Source: Bdellovibrionota bacterium (GTDB lineage: Bacteria; Bdellovibrionota; Bdellovibrionia; Bdellovibrionales; JAEYZS01). From it: a stretch of 64,000 bases of DNA. Numbering within the stretch: position 1 is the first letter of the stretch; every line of letters starts with the position of its first letter. Below the pieces are notes generated by a model. It was given only the letters and a program-made list of their open reading frames with translations, ran no database searches and was not told the DNA's origin. The translations under genes and the position numbers were made by a program. The DNA is taken from assembly GCA_040386775.1 (NCBI GenBank), contig JAZKEU010000017.1:21464-85463 (forward strand). The letters are read 5' to 3'. Below, in pieces: positions 10,003 to 19,562 of the stretch.

Positions 10003-10107
10003 TTGAAAGTGGGTGATAGCGCGTATTGTGTTATTTTTTAAACAAAAAGTTATGTTTTTTGATTTCGCATTACGTTTTTATACACGTAAACCCACTCTGA
10101 AACTAAG

Positions 10108-10133
10108 GTGCCCGCCGAAATTTCAGCGAGCAC
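10108..10133 (-). terminator. hairpin downstream of acnA, transcribed on the minus strand
   Basis: A 26-base near-palindrome. Read on the minus strand it pairs fully with two G-U wobbles; on the plus strand those two positions are C-A mismatches, so the RNA is minus-strand, as expected after acnA. The following sequence is only moderately T-rich, so it may be a terminator or a 3'-stabilising stem. Confidence 0.6.
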
Positions 10134-10171
10134 TCTGTAGATTGATTCTGAGTTGTAAATTATTTATGAGA

Positions 10172-12868
10172 CTACGATGTGAGTTTGCGCAGCACGTAAT
10201 GCAGGATTCCACCATTTTTAAAATATTCAACTTCAACGGCAGTGTCTAATCTTGATTTCACTTTGATTTTTTCTTTCACACCATTGACTCGAGTAATTGT
10301 CACATCCAATTCTTGTTGTGCTTTCAATCCTGTTTCAATTCCTTGAATATCAAAGATCTCAGTTCCATCCAGTTTCAAAGTTTTTCTGTCTGTGCCTGGC
10401 ATAAATTGTAATGGAATAACTCCCATACCAATCAAATTGGATCTATGAATTCTCTCGAAACTTTCTGTGATCACAGCTTTTACTCCAAGAAGTAATGTTC
10501 CTTTTGCAGCCCAGTCACGTGATGATCCCGTTCCATATTCTTTACCACCAATAATTACAAGTGGAGTTTTAGAATCTTGATACTTCATTGAAGCATCATA
10601 GATCGACATAGTCTCTCCACTCGGAATGTATTTGGTGATTCCACCTTCAGTGCCTGGAAGCATTTCGTTTTTCAGCCTGATGTTTGCAAAAGTTCCCCTT
10701 ACCATGACGTCATCATTTCCGCGACGTGCACCATAAGAGTTAAAGTCATTGGGAGGAATGCCTTTTGAACCCAAGAACTTTCCAGCAGGAGAATCTTTTT
10801 TGATATTTCCAGCAGGAGAAATGTGATCTGTGGTGATGGAGTCACCTAAGATCGCAAGTGGTCTTGCGCCATGAATATCCTTAAGAGCTTCTGGAGCTTT
10901 CTTCATTGTTGCAAAGTACGGAGGATTTTTGATGTAAGTGCTTTCTGTCCAATTGTAGTTTTCAGAAGTTGTAGTTTGAATTTTTTGCCAGTCAGCTGTG
11001 CCTGCAAAAACATTATTGTAACGACCGTTGAACATTTGCGTAGTTAAAACACCATGAACAGTGTCGTTCACTTCTTTCGTTGTTGGCCAGATGTCTTTTA
11101 AGAAAACTGGTTTTCCATCTTTACCATTTCCAATCGGATCTTTTGCAAAATCAATGGTCATGGTGCCAGCGAGAGCATAAGCCACCACAAGTGGTGGAGA
11201 GGCAAGATAGTTTGCTTTTGAATGCGGGTTAATTCTTCCTTCGAAGTTTCTATTTCCAGAAAGTACCGAAGCCACCACTAGATTTCCCTTTTCCACTGCA
11301 TTTGAAATGGGAAGTGGAAGAGGTCCAGAGTTACCAATGCAAGTCGTGCAACCATAACCAACAAGGTTAAAGCCCACTTTATCAAGATAAGTTTGTAATC
11401 CTGCTTTTTCTAGATAGTCAGTTACAACTTGAGATCCTGGAGCGAGAGAGGTCTTTACCCAAGGTTTCATTGTTAAGCCTTTTTCAACCGCTTTCTTGGC
11501 AACGATCCCAGCGCCCACCATAACGTAAGGATTTGAAGTGTTGGTGCAGCTAGTGATGGCAGCGATAACTACGTCACCATTTCCAAGTTTATAATCAGCG
11601 CCTTCCACCGTTGTTGCACTTTGCTCTTTTGATGTTTTTTCTGCTGGAACACTAAAGCCAAGAGCCAATTGATTTTTGAAATCAGAGTGAGCTACTGATA
11701 GTGAAACTCTGTCTTGTGGTCTTTTCGGTCCTGCAAGAGAAGATTCAACAGTCGAGATATCCAAACTCAAAGTGTCATTGAATTGAATTCCTTCGCCAGA
11801 ACCATCTCTCCAGAAGCCAGTTTGTTTTGCATAGGCTTCAACGAGCGCGCAAGTTTGATCATCACGACCAGAAAGTTTTAAGTACTTCATTGTTTCTTCA
11901 TCGATCGGAAAGAATCCACAGGTTGCGCCATATTCAGGAGCCATGTTCGCAATTGTCGCTCTATCAGCAAGAGGAAGATTTTTTAAACCTGGTCCATAGA
12001 ATTCTACGAACTTACCAACAACGCCTTTTTTTCTCAGCATGTTTGTAACTGTTAGAACTAGATCCGTCGCCGTGACGCCTTCCTTGAGTTGTCCTTCGAT
12101 TTTAAAACCAATCACTTCTGGAATCAGCATACTGATCGCTTGACCAAGCATTGCGGCTTCTGCCTCGATACCGCCCACGCCCCAGCCAAGAACTGCAAGA
12201 CCATTCACCATAGTTGTATGACTATCAGTTCCTACGAGTGTATCTGGATAAGCATATTCTTCGTTCGGAGTTTTTGTCGTCCAAACAGTTTTCGCAAGAT
12301 ACTCTAAATTCACTTGATGGCAAATTCCGGTCCCAGGAGGTACCACTCTAAAATTATTGAATGCGCCTTGGCCCCATTTTAGGAATACATATCTTTCTTG
12401 GTTTTTTTCAAATTCTACTTTTACATTCTCATCAAAGGACTTGCTTGTTCCGTAATGATCCACAGTCACAGAGTGATCGATCACGAGATCCACGGGTGTG
12501 AGTGGGTTGATCTTTGTTACGTCACCACCTAATTTTTTTACAGCATCTCTCATCGCAGCGAGATCTACAACCGCAGGAACGCCTGTGAAATCTTGCATAA
12601 GAACTCTTGCAGGGAAGAATGATATTTCTCTTTCTAGAGATTTTTTATCCATACCGAGTAAGCTCTCAATATCTTCGCTAGTTACATTCAATCCATCTTC
12701 GTGCCTCAAAAGATTTTCAAGTAAAACCTTGATAGAATTGGGAAGTTTCTTCAGATTTGGATGATTGATTTTTTGAATATCAAAAATCGTATACTCCTTA
12801 GAGCCGACTTTGAGTTTTGATTTTGTTTTAAAACTGTCTTTAGACTGAACTAATAATTGAGCTGACAT
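10172..12868 (-). CDS. acnA: aconitate hydratase A
   Basis: 898 residues, the usual size of the AcnA/IRP1 class. It isomerises citrate and isocitrate in the TCA cycle using a [4Fe-4S] cluster. Conserved parts include VDLAAMRDA near the N-terminus, [10 protein letters not shown], the cluster cysteines in [11 protein letters not shown] and [13 protein letters not shown], and the C-terminal swivel domain with [18 protein letters not shown] place the start at the ATG at 12868 (MSAQLL), which has an SD (aagga) 8 bases upstream, instead of the in-frame ATG 21 bases earlier. It belongs functionally with icd and the suc operon. Confidence 0.96.
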   Translation of the reverse strand: MSAQLLVQSKDSFKTKSKLKVGSKEYTIFDIQKINHPNLKKLPNSIKVLLENLLRHEDGLNVTSEDIESLLGMDKKSLEREISFFPARVLMQDFTGVPAVVDLAAMRDAVKKLGGDVTKINPLTPVDLVIDHSVTVDHYGTSKSFDENVKVEFEKNQERYVFLKWGQGAFNNFRVVPPGTGICHQVNLEYLAKTVWTTKTPNEEYAYPDTLVGTDSHTTMVNGLAVLGWGVGGIEAEAAMLGQAISMLIPEVIGFKIEGQLKEGVTATDLVLTVTNMLRKKGVVGKFVEFYGPGLKNLPLADRATIANMAPEYGATCGFFPIDEETMKYLKLSGRDDQTCALVEAYAKQTGFWRDGSGEGIQFNDTLSLDISTVESSLAGPKRPQDRVSLSVAHSDFKNQLALGFSVPAEKTSKEQSATTVEGADYKLGNGDVVIAAITSCTNTSNPYVMVGAGIVAKKAVEKGLTMKPWVKTSLAPGSQVVTDYLEKAGLQTYLDKVGFNLVGYGCTTCIGNSGPLPLPISNAVEKGNLVVASVLSGNRNFEGRINPHSKANYLASPPLVVAYALAGTMTIDFAKDPIGNGKDGKPVFLKDIWPTTKEVNDTVHGVLTTQMFNGRYNNVFAGTADWQKIQTTTSENYNWTESTYIKNPPYFATMKKAPEALKDIHGARPLAILGDSITTDHISPAGNIKKDSPAGKFLGSKGIPPNDFNSYGARRGNDDVMVRGTFANIRLKNEMLPGTEGGITKYIPSGETMSIYDASMKYQDSKTPLVIIGGKEYGTGSSRDWAAKGTLLLGVKAVITESFERIHRSNLIGMGVIPLQFMPGTDRKTLKLDGTEIFDIQGIETGLKAQQELDVTITRVNGVKEKIKVKSRLDTAVEVEYFKNGGILHYVLRKLTS

Positions 12869-12962
12869 AGGTAGATCCTTTCGAAGCATGACTGACTAAA
12901 TGTATTTCTCAATTGGTATTCAATCATTTTCCAGCGGATCTGCCAATGAAAATTCGGTCTGG

Positions 12963-13742
12963 CTAGAACTGTGAACGGATGCTCCATAAGTCTGGAAAAA
13001 TCGGTTGAAAGAGTGTCTTTCTAAGGTACTCTGCGCCAGGAGATCCACCGGTTCCCATTTTTACTCCGATGGTTCTTTCTACCATCTTGACGTGGCGATA
13101 TCGCCATTCTTGGAGCCCTTCATCAAGATCCACTAGCCTTTCGCACAGCTGAGAGAGAAGAGGATCGGTCTTGTATATTTCCATTAGTATTTTTTGCAAA
13201 TCCAAGTTTTCTTCGATGGGCTGAGTGACGTTTCTTTTTAGGAGCCCATCCGGAACTGCATGCTTTTTAATCTTTAAATGGTTTAAAAATGCATCATAGA
13301 CAGTAGGATTTTCATATACCGCTTTAAGTTCACCAAAATGAGCACCTTCGGACTTAAAGTGCTCAAGCATTTTTTCCCTTTTGTGGCCGAGCATAAATTC
13401 AATTTTTCTAAATTGAAGCGATTGGAAGCCACTAGAGGTTTCTAGTAATCCTCTAAAGGAAGCAAATTGAAGAGGGGTCATGGTTTCTAAAATATCAACC
13501 TGTCCAACGATAGTTTTCAATATTGTCAAAATACGTTTTAAGTTTGAAAGACACAGATAGGTTTCACCAGCGTTTAAATTTTTATTCAGCAATGTCATTT
13601 CATGGAGGATTTGTTTAAACCAAAGTTCATAAACTTGGTGGATAACGATAAAGAGCATTTCATCGTGTTCGGTTTTGCTCTTAGGGTCTTGAAGTTTAAG
13701 AATTTCATCAACTTTCAAATATTGACTGTATGTTAAAGCCAT
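12963..13742 (-). CDS. kynA: tryptophan 2,3-dioxygenase
   Basis: 259 residues. The N-terminal segment LTYSQYLKVDEIL followed by HDEMLFIVIHQVYELWFKQ is diagnostic for this heme enzyme, which opens the indole ring of L-tryptophan to N-formylkynurenine. WRYRHVKMVERTIGVKMGTGGSPG near the C-terminus contains the heme-ligand histidine and the substrate-loop GTGGS. The ATG at 13742 has an SD (aaagg) about 7 bases upstream; a GTG two codons earlier is also in frame. It follows gloB by 33 bases. No other kynurenine-pathway gene is in the window, so whether the product is degraded further or made into NAD cannot be told. Confidence 0.93.
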   Translation of the reverse strand: MALTYSQYLKVDEILKLQDPKSKTEHDEMLFIVIHQVYELWFKQILHEMTLLNKNLNAGETYLCLSNLKRILTILKTIVGQVDILETMTPLQFASFRGLLETSSGFQSLQFRKIEFMLGHKREKMLEHFKSEGAHFGELKAVYENPTVYDAFLNHLKIKKHAVPDGLLKRNVTQPIEENLDLQKILMEIYKTDPLLSQLCERLVDLDEGLQEWRYRHVKMVERTIGVKMGTGGSPGAEYLRKTLFQPIFPDLWSIRSQF

Positions 13743-13775
13743 GGCCACCTTTTAATTAATCTAAAAAATATAAAT

Positions 13776-14504
13776 CTAAAAATTATCTCTAAGTTGTCTT
13801 AACTTTTTAAATTCGTCAACAGAGGATGCTCTTAGAAAAGGGTTTATTTCTTTCTCGAGAGCAAGAGTGGTGGGGACAGTTGGTCGATTCTCAGATCTAA
13901 GCTTTAAAACCTCTTGGTATCGTTTTTTAAGAGGGGCGTTGTCGCCATCATCCACGCTCAGAGCAAACTGGGCATTTTTCTCAGAATACTCATGGCCACA
14001 ATAAATTTTGGTTTCATTGGGTAGGGCTTTGATTTTTTGTAAGCTCTTATACATTTCCGCATATGTGCCTTCGAAAAGTTTCCCACATCCCATAGAAAAA
14101 AGTGTATCACCAGAGAAGAGCGCAAGGCCTTCGTGTATATAATAAACAATATGATGATGGGTATGGCCTGGAACATAATGAGTTTCGATCATGGTGTTGC
14201 CAATTTTAAAAGTTTCTTCTGGTTTTAGTTTAAAATCTATACCGGGAATGCGATCTGCATCTTCGTAGGAGCCATAGATCTTGCAGTTGTATTTGTTTTT
14301 AAGTTCTAAATTTCCATCGACATGATCGCCGTGGTGGTGAGTGCTAAGAATGAAATCCAGTTGCAGATTGTTTTGAGTGAAGTAATCATCGATAGCGTGA
14401 AAGTCTGGCGCATCTACAAGAATATTAAGGACACTTTTCCCCGCATTTATTTGTGCAACATAACAGTAGTTGTCTTTTAGACACGGTATCAAAATGACCT
14501 TCAT
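13776..14504 (-). CDS. gloB: hydroxyacylglutathione hydrolase (glyoxalase II)
   Basis: 242 residues of the metallo-beta-lactamase fold. The metal motif THHHGDH (His-56, His-58, Asp-60, His-61), the later VPGHTHHH and the FSGDTLFSMGCGKLFEGT and YCGHEYS segments match glyoxalase II. The family hydrolyses S-lactoylglutathione to lactate and glutathione in the cytoplasm, the second step of methylglyoxal detoxification. It is first in a two-gene minus-strand unit with kynA. The C-terminal helical region that contacts glutathione is present (RSENRPTVPTT...). Confidence 0.93.
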   Translation of the reverse strand: MKVILIPCLKDNYCYVAQINAGKSVLNILVDAPDFHAIDDYFTQNNLQLDFILSTHHHGDHVDGNLELKNKYNCKIYGSYEDADRIPGIDFKLKPEETFKIGNTMIETHYVPGHTHHHIVYYIHEGLALFSGDTLFSMGCGKLFEGTYAEMYKSLQKIKALPNETKIYCGHEYSEKNAQFALSVDDGDNAPLKKRYQEVLKLRSENRPTVPTTLALEKEINPFLRASSVDEFKKLRQLRDNF

Positions 14505-14599
14505 TCCATAGTGATAGTTGCTCCTCAGAATTTAGTCTAGAATTAAATTACCTCAGTCGAGGCTAGTGTTCTTTAACCACAAATAAAATTTTTAATCCC

Positions 14600-14605
14600 T
14601 ATAAT
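14600..14605 (+). promoter_or_regulatory. candidate -10 box of the serine protease gene
   Basis: A consensus TATAAT lies 37 bases before the TTG start at 14643. I see no good -35 hexamer at the right distance, so this is tentative. Confidence 0.35.
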
Positions 14606-14642
14606 GTTATTAAATCTACAACTTTTCCAGGAGGGGGAAGCT

Positions 14643-15494
14643 TTGAAAAAATATTTAATACTAACGTTATTGTCATTTACCGTTGCAGCTCATGCTGATG
14701 AAAGAGTTATTTACGGAGACGACGATAGAGTCGAGGTTTATCAATCGAGTGCTTATTGGCAGAAGAAAGCCGATTCAACAGTTGCTCTATTCAATAGTTC
14801 AGACCTTACAGAAGGTGGAAATGGAACTTTGAAAGTTGGTGGGGACAATTACGGTCAGTCGTACAATCTCTGTGCCGACGAACCATTTAGGGAACAAAAG
14901 AGTGCAGGATTCTGCTCGGGTTCATTAGTAGGACATAACCTTATCATGACGGCTGGTCATTGTGTGAGATCACAAACTGCTTGTGGTAATACGAAATTTG
15001 TATTTGGATTTGGTTATTCTTATGCAGGCAAGGACTTATCTACAGTGCAAGCTCTAGATGTTTATTCATGCAAAAAAATCGTTGCGAGAAAAGAATTATC
15101 AAGCGGCGGTGACTACGCGGTGATAGAGCTAGATAGATCCGTCATTGGTCACGATGTACTTTCTGTCAATAGAGGTGCGCCGGTATCAGCGAAAGATCCA
15201 CTCGTTGTGATTGGCCACCCAGCAGGAATTCCAACTAAAGTTTCAGCAGGTGCAAACGTTCGTGAAGTTAAGAGCGAACACTTTGTTGCAAACCTAGATA
15301 CCTACGGTGGCAATTCAGGCTCCGCGGTATTCAACGAAAAAACTGGTGAGATTGAAGGTATCCTTGTGCGTGGGGCGCAAGATTTTGTTTATTCAAATGG
15401 CTGCCGAAAATCAAATGTTTGTTCAAATGATGGTTGTCATGGCGAAGACGTAACAAGAGTCGACCAAGCAACACCATACATTCCAGCTTTTTAA
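14643..15494 (+). CDS. secreted trypsin-like serine protease
   Basis: 283 residues from a TTG start, chosen because it sits 6 bases after a strong aggaggggg and begins a clear signal peptide (MKKYLILTLL..., cleavage after AHA). The catalytic triad is visible: His-106 in TAGHC, Asp-157 in GGDYAVIEL, Ser-225 in GGNSGSAVF. It is an S1-family endopeptidase of the V8/glutamyl-endopeptidase-like type, exported to the periplasm or beyond. GNSGS in place of GDSGG is normal in that group. Secreted proteases are numerous in predatory bacteria, but a role in predation is only an inference. An intrinsic terminator follows. Confidence 0.9.
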   Translation: MKKYLILTLLSFTVAAHADERVIYGDDDRVEVYQSSAYWQKKADSTVALFNSSDLTEGGNGTLKVGGDNYGQSYNLCADEPFREQKSAGFCSGSLVGHNLIMTAGHCVRSQTACGNTKFVFGFGYSYAGKDLSTVQALDVYSCKKIVARKELSSGGDYAVIELDRSVIGHDVLSVNRGAPVSAKDPLVVIGHPAGIPTKVSAGANVREVKSEHFVANLDTYGGNSGSAVFNEKTGEIEGILVRGAQDFVYSNGCRKSNVCSNDGCHGEDVTRVDQATPYIPAF

Positions 15495-15512
15495 TTAACT
15501 CGTATACTCATT

Positions 15513-15544
15513 AAAAGGCTCAATGATTGCATTGAGCCTTTTTC
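15513..15544 (+). terminator. intrinsic terminator of the serine protease gene
   Basis: 13-bp stem (15513-15525 with 15530-15542), 4-base loop attg, followed by a T-rich tract. Confidence 0.9.
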
Positions 15545-15587
15545 TTTTGTAACATAATACTTCACTGAATATCTCTGAAGGAAATTT

Positions 15588-16070
15588 ATGATCAAAGTAT
15601 TATTTGTTTGTACAGGAAACATCTGTAGATCGCCCACCGCTGAAGGAATTTTTCGAAAGTACGTTGATGACGAAGGACTCTCAGAAAAGATTTATATCGA
15701 GTCTGCGGGCTTATTGGACTATCACGAAGGTGACAACGCGGATCACAGAACACAATTGCACGCAAAGAAGCGTGGCTTCGATCTTTCACAAATATTATCT
15801 CGACCAATAGTAAGAGACGATTTTAAAAATTTCGATTATTTAATCGCAATGGACGGCAGCCACTTACAAGCCATGATCGAGCTCTGCCCAGAAAGCCACA
15901 AGCCAGGCAAAGTCATAAAGCTCATGCTCGACTACTCCAACCAATGGAAGGGCAAAGGTGTCCCTGACCCCTATCACACCGGCGAAGATGGCTTCGAGTT
16001 GGTACTCGACATGCTAGAAGAATCTTGCCGAGAACTCTTGATTCATATTAAAGCTAATCACAAACTCTAA
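15588..16070 (+). CDS. low-molecular-weight protein tyrosine phosphatase
   Basis: 160 residues. The N-terminal P-loop VCTGNICRS (CX5R, Cys-8 to Arg-14) and the general-acid aspartate in VPDPYH near residue 127 are exactly those of LMW-PTPs. The enzyme dephosphorylates phosphotyrosine through a cysteinyl-phosphate intermediate; in Gram-negatives some members partner a tyrosine kinase for capsule export, others are arsenate-reductase-like or of unknown target. No kinase is next to it here. SD gaaggaa precedes the ATG. It has its own transcription unit after the protease terminator. Confidence 0.92.
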   Translation: MIKVLFVCTGNICRSPTAEGIFRKYVDDEGLSEKIYIESAGLLDYHEGDNADHRTQLHAKKRGFDLSQILSRPIVRDDFKNFDYLIAMDGSHLQAMIELCPESHKPGKVIKLMLDYSNQWKGKGVPDPYHTGEDGFELVLDMLEESCRELLIHIKANHKL

Positions 16071-16253
16071 AAGATAGTGTCACCGTTAAAAAACACCAAA
16101 AACTGAGTGATTTGTGCATTTTCTCTTTTTTTTCAAAAACTTCATCTCGTACTGAAGGTAAATCCTTCATAGGTAATATAAATTTTTGAAGGTTCGAAGA
16201 GAACTCGTTATCTTTCTTATCTCTATAAAGAATATCAAAAGGGGGAGATATTT

Positions 16254-16760
16254 ATGAAAATATTGTTTGTTATTTTACTTAGTGTTTTTTGTTTGAACAC
16301 TTACGCAGAAAGTAAATTGCCTGCTGAAGTTTTGATAGAGCTTGAAAAATCTGGTGGGTTGCCTCCTCCTCCGCCTAGAGAAGGTGAACCGATACCGGAT
16401 AAATCAGATACATCTTTTAAAGAATATGGGGATTACAAGCTGCAAATTCTCAAAGACGGAACGGTCCAGAAATTATACAGTGAAGATGCGATTATTCCTA
16501 TTGGTGTTCTTGCTAAAGATGTCATAATCAAAATGTCTTCTCTAATTGATTCTATAGAAAAGGAGAAGCTTGCTAAATTATATCCTGATCAAGAGTCGTG
16601 TCATGATATGCCATCAAGATTTGTCAGAGTGCAAAAGTCTGATTCCACAAACATTCTTATATGGAAAGAAGTGAGCTGTATTGCATACGGAGGCCACGGT
16701 CGTGAAATTTCGTATTTAATAAATTCTCTGGCAGAGTCTGTATGGTTTTTAAAAATCTAA
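16254..16760 (+). CDS. secreted protein of unknown function
   Basis: 168 codons with a signal peptide (MKILFVILLS..., cleavage after TYAE) and an SD ggggga. A Pro/Glu-rich stretch (about 38-52) precedes a small domain with two cysteines (ESCHD and VSCIAYGG). I recognise no family. It is isolated: the upstream gap (16071-16253) shows no gene and no obvious strong promoter. Codon use and AT content are like those of its neighbours. Confidence 0.75.
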   Translation: MKILFVILLSVFCLNTYAESKLPAEVLIELEKSGGLPPPPPREGEPIPDKSDTSFKEYGDYKLQILKDGTVQKLYSEDAIIPIGVLAKDVIIKMSSLIDSIEKEKLAKLYPDQESCHDMPSRFVRVQKSDSTNILIWKEVSCIAYGGHGREISYLINSLAESVWFLKI

Positions 16761-16778
16761 AATGACATTCAACTGTTT

Positions 16779-16796
16779 GCCCTATGTTAATAGGGC
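16779..16796. terminator. hairpin between convergent genes
   Basis: 7-bp stem gccctat/atagggc with a 4-base loop lies between the stops at 16760 (+) and 16814 (-). T-runs are poor on both sides, so termination strength is uncertain. Confidence 0.45.
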
Positions 16797-16813
16797 ATTA
16801 AAAATAAATTTCT

Positions 16814-17044
16814 TTATTTCTTCTTCCCAATAAGCTTTTCTGGAAACTTACCGTCTTTTTGATAGCCTTCGAGCATTTGGTGGAGCTTCACCCGGCAAGA
16901 GCCGCCGCAGGCACCGATGCCAGCACAGGTAGAATCAAAAATTTTATTGAGTGTATCGGCTCCATTAACAATAGCATCTTCGATCACTTTTTTTTCAATG
17001 TTATTACAAAAGCAGACGATTTCTTTTTTAGGCTTTTGTGCCAT
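16814..17044 (-). CDS. Bfd-like [2Fe-2S]-binding protein
   Basis: 76 residues resembling the BFD [2Fe-2S] domain of bacterioferritin-associated ferredoxin and of nitrite reductases. Likely cluster ligands are Cys-11 and Cys-13 (CFC) plus Cys-46 and Cys-50 (GACGGSC); the second pair is spaced by three residues rather than the two of E. coli Bfd. Another cysteine (Cys-40) lies close by. A Bfd-type protein would donate electrons for iron release from bacterioferritin, but no bacterioferritin gene is in view. It overlaps the 3' end of the NrnA gene by 17 bases, so the two are translationally linked. Confidence 0.8.
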   Translation of the reverse strand: MAQKPKKEIVCFCNNIEKKVIEDAIVNGADTLNKIFDSTCAGIGACGGSCRVKLHQMLEGYQKDGKFPEKLIGKKK

Positions 17045-18068
17045 TACCGGAACCTTTGTGCTCGGGATCTTTTTTGACTATGTTCTTTAGTTGCTGCATG
17101 AGGTGAGTGATGGATTTGATTTTGATATCATCGAGATCTCCATGTGCATAAGAGCCAGCAGCATACAAGTGACCGCCACCGCCAAACTCTTCCGCCACAC
17201 GCAGAACTTCGACTTTACCTTTGCTTCTAAAGCTCAATTTGAATTCATTGGGAGTAATTTCGCGCACCACAAGCGCCGCTTCAATCGTATCAATGTTCAT
17301 GATTGTATCGATAATATCTTTAGTGTGATCTTTATTGAGTCCTAAGGCTTCGAGATCTTTTTCAAAGAATCTCAAGAAAGCCACTTGGTCGTTGCAGTGA
17401 AACTCAACACTGTTTAGGGCCTTTGCATTAAACATCAATTTATTTTTAGTGAAATCACCAAAAAGAGATCTGTGAATTTTTTCAGGATTGATATTGTGTT
17501 GTAAAAGTTCTGCAGCGATCAAATGTGTATTTGGAGAATTTCTAATGAATCTAAAAAGCTGAGTATCAAAAACAAGAGAAGTATAAATTGCCTCTGCAAT
17601 ATTTGTATCCAACTCAACACCTAAAAGTTTAATCAGATTGAATGCAATTTCGCCCGTGCTTGCCGCCTTAACATCAATCACTGAAAGATCTGGAGGTTTG
17701 GGCCCATTCACCAAAATGGGGTGATGATCAATAAACGCAATGTGTTTGCAATTTACTTCGAGTTTTACAAATAAAGTATCCAAAAGTCTTTTGTCATTTG
17801 TATCTAAGATCAAAGCGATATCTGTCTTTTCAACCTTATCGTGAGGGCCTTGAAAAACTTGGAGGAGATTTTTTGTAAGCAAAAAATCGTATTTTGTAGC
17901 AGAAGCATCTACATTCAAAATGCGAACTGTCTTTCCCATTTTTTTGAGAGCGTGATAAAGGCCAATTTGCGCGCCAAGGCCGTCACCATCAGGTTCTCTA
18001 TGAGTAGACAAAAGTATGGATTGAGAAGATTGAATAACCTTGGCAATCTCTTGTAAATTTCCAGACAT
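17028..18068 (-). CDS. nrnA: DHH-family phosphoesterase, NrnA-like oligoribonuclease/pAp phosphatase
   Basis: 346 residues with the DHH order of motifs: STHREPDGDGLGAQ (motif I), LILDTND (II), FIDHHP (III), and the C-terminal DHHA1 substrate-binding GGGGHLYAAGS. NrnA degrades short RNA oligonucleotides and dephosphorylates pAp; it replaces Orn in many bacteria. Metal-binding residues all look intact. It lies 12 bases after mgtE and overlaps the downstream Bfd-like gene. Confusion with another DHH exonuclease (RecJ) is unlikely given its length. Confidence 0.87.
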   Translation of the reverse strand: MSGNLQEIAKVIQSSQSILLSTHREPDGDGLGAQIGLYHALKKMGKTVRILNVDASATKYDFLLTKNLLQVFQGPHDKVEKTDIALILDTNDKRLLDTLFVKLEVNCKHIAFIDHHPILVNGPKPPDLSVIDVKAASTGEIAFNLIKLLGVELDTNIAEAIYTSLVFDTQLFRFIRNSPNTHLIAAELLQHNINPEKIHRSLFGDFTKNKLMFNAKALNSVEFHCNDQVAFLRFFEKDLEALGLNKDHTKDIIDTIMNIDTIEAALVVREITPNEFKLSFRSKGKVEVLRVAEEFGGGGHLYAAGSYAHGDLDDIKIKSITHLMQQLKNIVKKDPEHKGSGNGTKA

Positions 18069-18080
18069 CCCTAAAGTGTA

Positions 18081-19430
18081 TTATGCGAAATATTTAAGTG
18101 CAAGAGTAGCAATACCAAGGAATGTGAAAAATCCGAAAGAGTCTGTAATGAAAGTTAATAATACACCGCTCCCGGACGCTGGATCTACTTTCAATCTTTT
18201 TAATGCGAGTGGAATCACACAGCCAAGTAGAGTCGCCATGATGGAGTTCAAAATCATCGTGATGCAGATAATAACGGCAACGATCAAATTGTCCTTCCAA
18301 AAATAAACCAAGAGGCCTGAACAAATCCCCACAATGATGCCCATGAGCGCTCCAACAGAAACCTCTTTAAGAATAGCTCTCATGTAGGTTGTGAAATTAA
18401 AATCTCCAATGGCTAGACCTCGGGTCACTACTGTCAGAGATTGAGTTCCCGTATTTCCACTTACGCCTGAAACAATGGTGCTGAGTGCTGCTAAAATAAT
18501 CAAATGGTTCATTGTCTCTTCGAAAGCAGACATCACGCTACCGGCGATACTTGCAGTTAAAAGATTGAGTAATATCCAAGGAACTCTATTTTTGAGTGAG
18601 AAAGCCACTGAGCTATAGATCTTGTCATCTTCTTGGAGACCCGCACTTGCGTAAATGTCCGCTGTAGCTTGCTCTTGAATAATATCAACTACGTCATCGA
18701 CAGTGATGATTCCCTTGAGAGATCGATGCTCATCGACTACAGGGACTGCAATAAAATCATAGTGGCTTACAAGTTGTGCAACTTCTTTTTCTGTACTTTG
18801 AGTAGAAACAGTGACGACTTCTTTCTTGATTAAATTCTGAAGGGGCGTGTGTGCCGGAGCACCGACAAGTTCCCGAAGGGAGAGTACGCCCATGAGATGT
18901 TTATTTTCATCCACGCAATAAATATAATAAATGGAATCCTCTTGCGATCTTGTTCTGATTTTTTCGATCGCTTCTTGTGCAGACAGATGAATCGGCAGTG
19001 TAAACACCTGCGTTGTCATCATACGTCCCGCAGATTCTTCCGGATAGTTGAGAAGTTGTCTTAACCTTCCCCTTTTTTGCTCTGGAATTTTTGTCAGAAT
19101 ACTTTCACGCTGTTCTTCCTCCAGTAAATTGAGGAAGTGAGTCGCGTCATCTTCTTGTGATTTTAAAATAATATTTAGAATTTTTTGTTGGTCGGTTTTG
19201 CTAAAAACATCCTTCAGCTGTTGATCAGGCAATTCAATAAGGGTATCGGAGGCTTTATCTACCGCGATCAAAGCATCAATGAGGTGTCTTTCTTCGTGGT
19301 CATTGAGAATATTGAAGAGTTGAGTGAGATCGGCAGCTTCAATTTTAAGCAATATACTATGTAAAGATTTGCTGTTCTTGCCACCCAGAAGTCTTTTGAT
19401 AATTGAGATATTCATTGAATTGAGAGTCAT
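18081..19430 (-). CDS. mgtE: MgtE-type magnesium channel
   Basis: 449 residues: an N-terminal helical MgtE_N domain (about 20-125), two CBS domains (about 130-255) and five transmembrane segments (about 280-449). SGVSGNTGTQSLTVVTRGLA lies in the pore region. MgtE admits Mg2+ in the inner membrane and is gated by Mg2+ at the N and CBS domains. The alternative start at residue 6 (MNIS) cannot be excluded. It is first in a minus-strand unit with nrnA and the Bfd-like gene; that grouping has no obvious shared role. Confidence 0.93.
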   Translation of the reverse strand: MTLNSMNISIIKRLLGGKNSKSLHSILLKIEAADLTQLFNILNDHEERHLIDALIAVDKASDTLIELPDQQLKDVFSKTDQQKILNIILKSQEDDATHFLNLLEEEQRESILTKIPEQKRGRLRQLLNYPEESAGRMMTTQVFTLPIHLSAQEAIEKIRTRSQEDSIYYIYCVDENKHLMGVLSLRELVGAPAHTPLQNLIKKEVVTVSTQSTEKEVAQLVSHYDFIAVPVVDEHRSLKGIITVDDVVDIIQEQATADIYASAGLQEDDKIYSSVAFSLKNRVPWILLNLLTASIAGSVMSAFEETMNHLIILAALSTIVSGVSGNTGTQSLTVVTRGLAIGDFNFTTYMRAILKEVSVGALMGIIVGICSGLLVYFWKDNLIVAVIICITMILNSIMATLLGCVIPLALKRLKVDPASGSGVLLTFITDSFGFFTFLGIATLALKYFA

Positions 19431-19502
19431 AATCCATCTCAGATTTCCGGTTTTTTATTGTATTTTCCTAAATACTAACTATTTAGGCGTCAAATTAATA
19501 GG

Positions 19503-19531
19503 TTGAAGTTACTCGTGAAATTGACTATAAA
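19503..19531 (+). promoter_or_regulatory. sigma70-type promoter of greA
   Basis: TTGAAG at 19503-19508, 17-base spacer, TATAAA at 19526-19531. The predicted start near 19538 leaves a 25-base leader containing the SD taggag. Confidence 0.6.
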
Positions 19532-19562
19532 CGATCCCTTCGACAATGTGTAGGAGTTTATA

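Noticed and set aside
10013..10249. 78-codon plus-strand frame after the putative transglycosylase gene
   Set aside because: It overlaps the acnA 3' end and hairpin, has no SD and no recognisable features.
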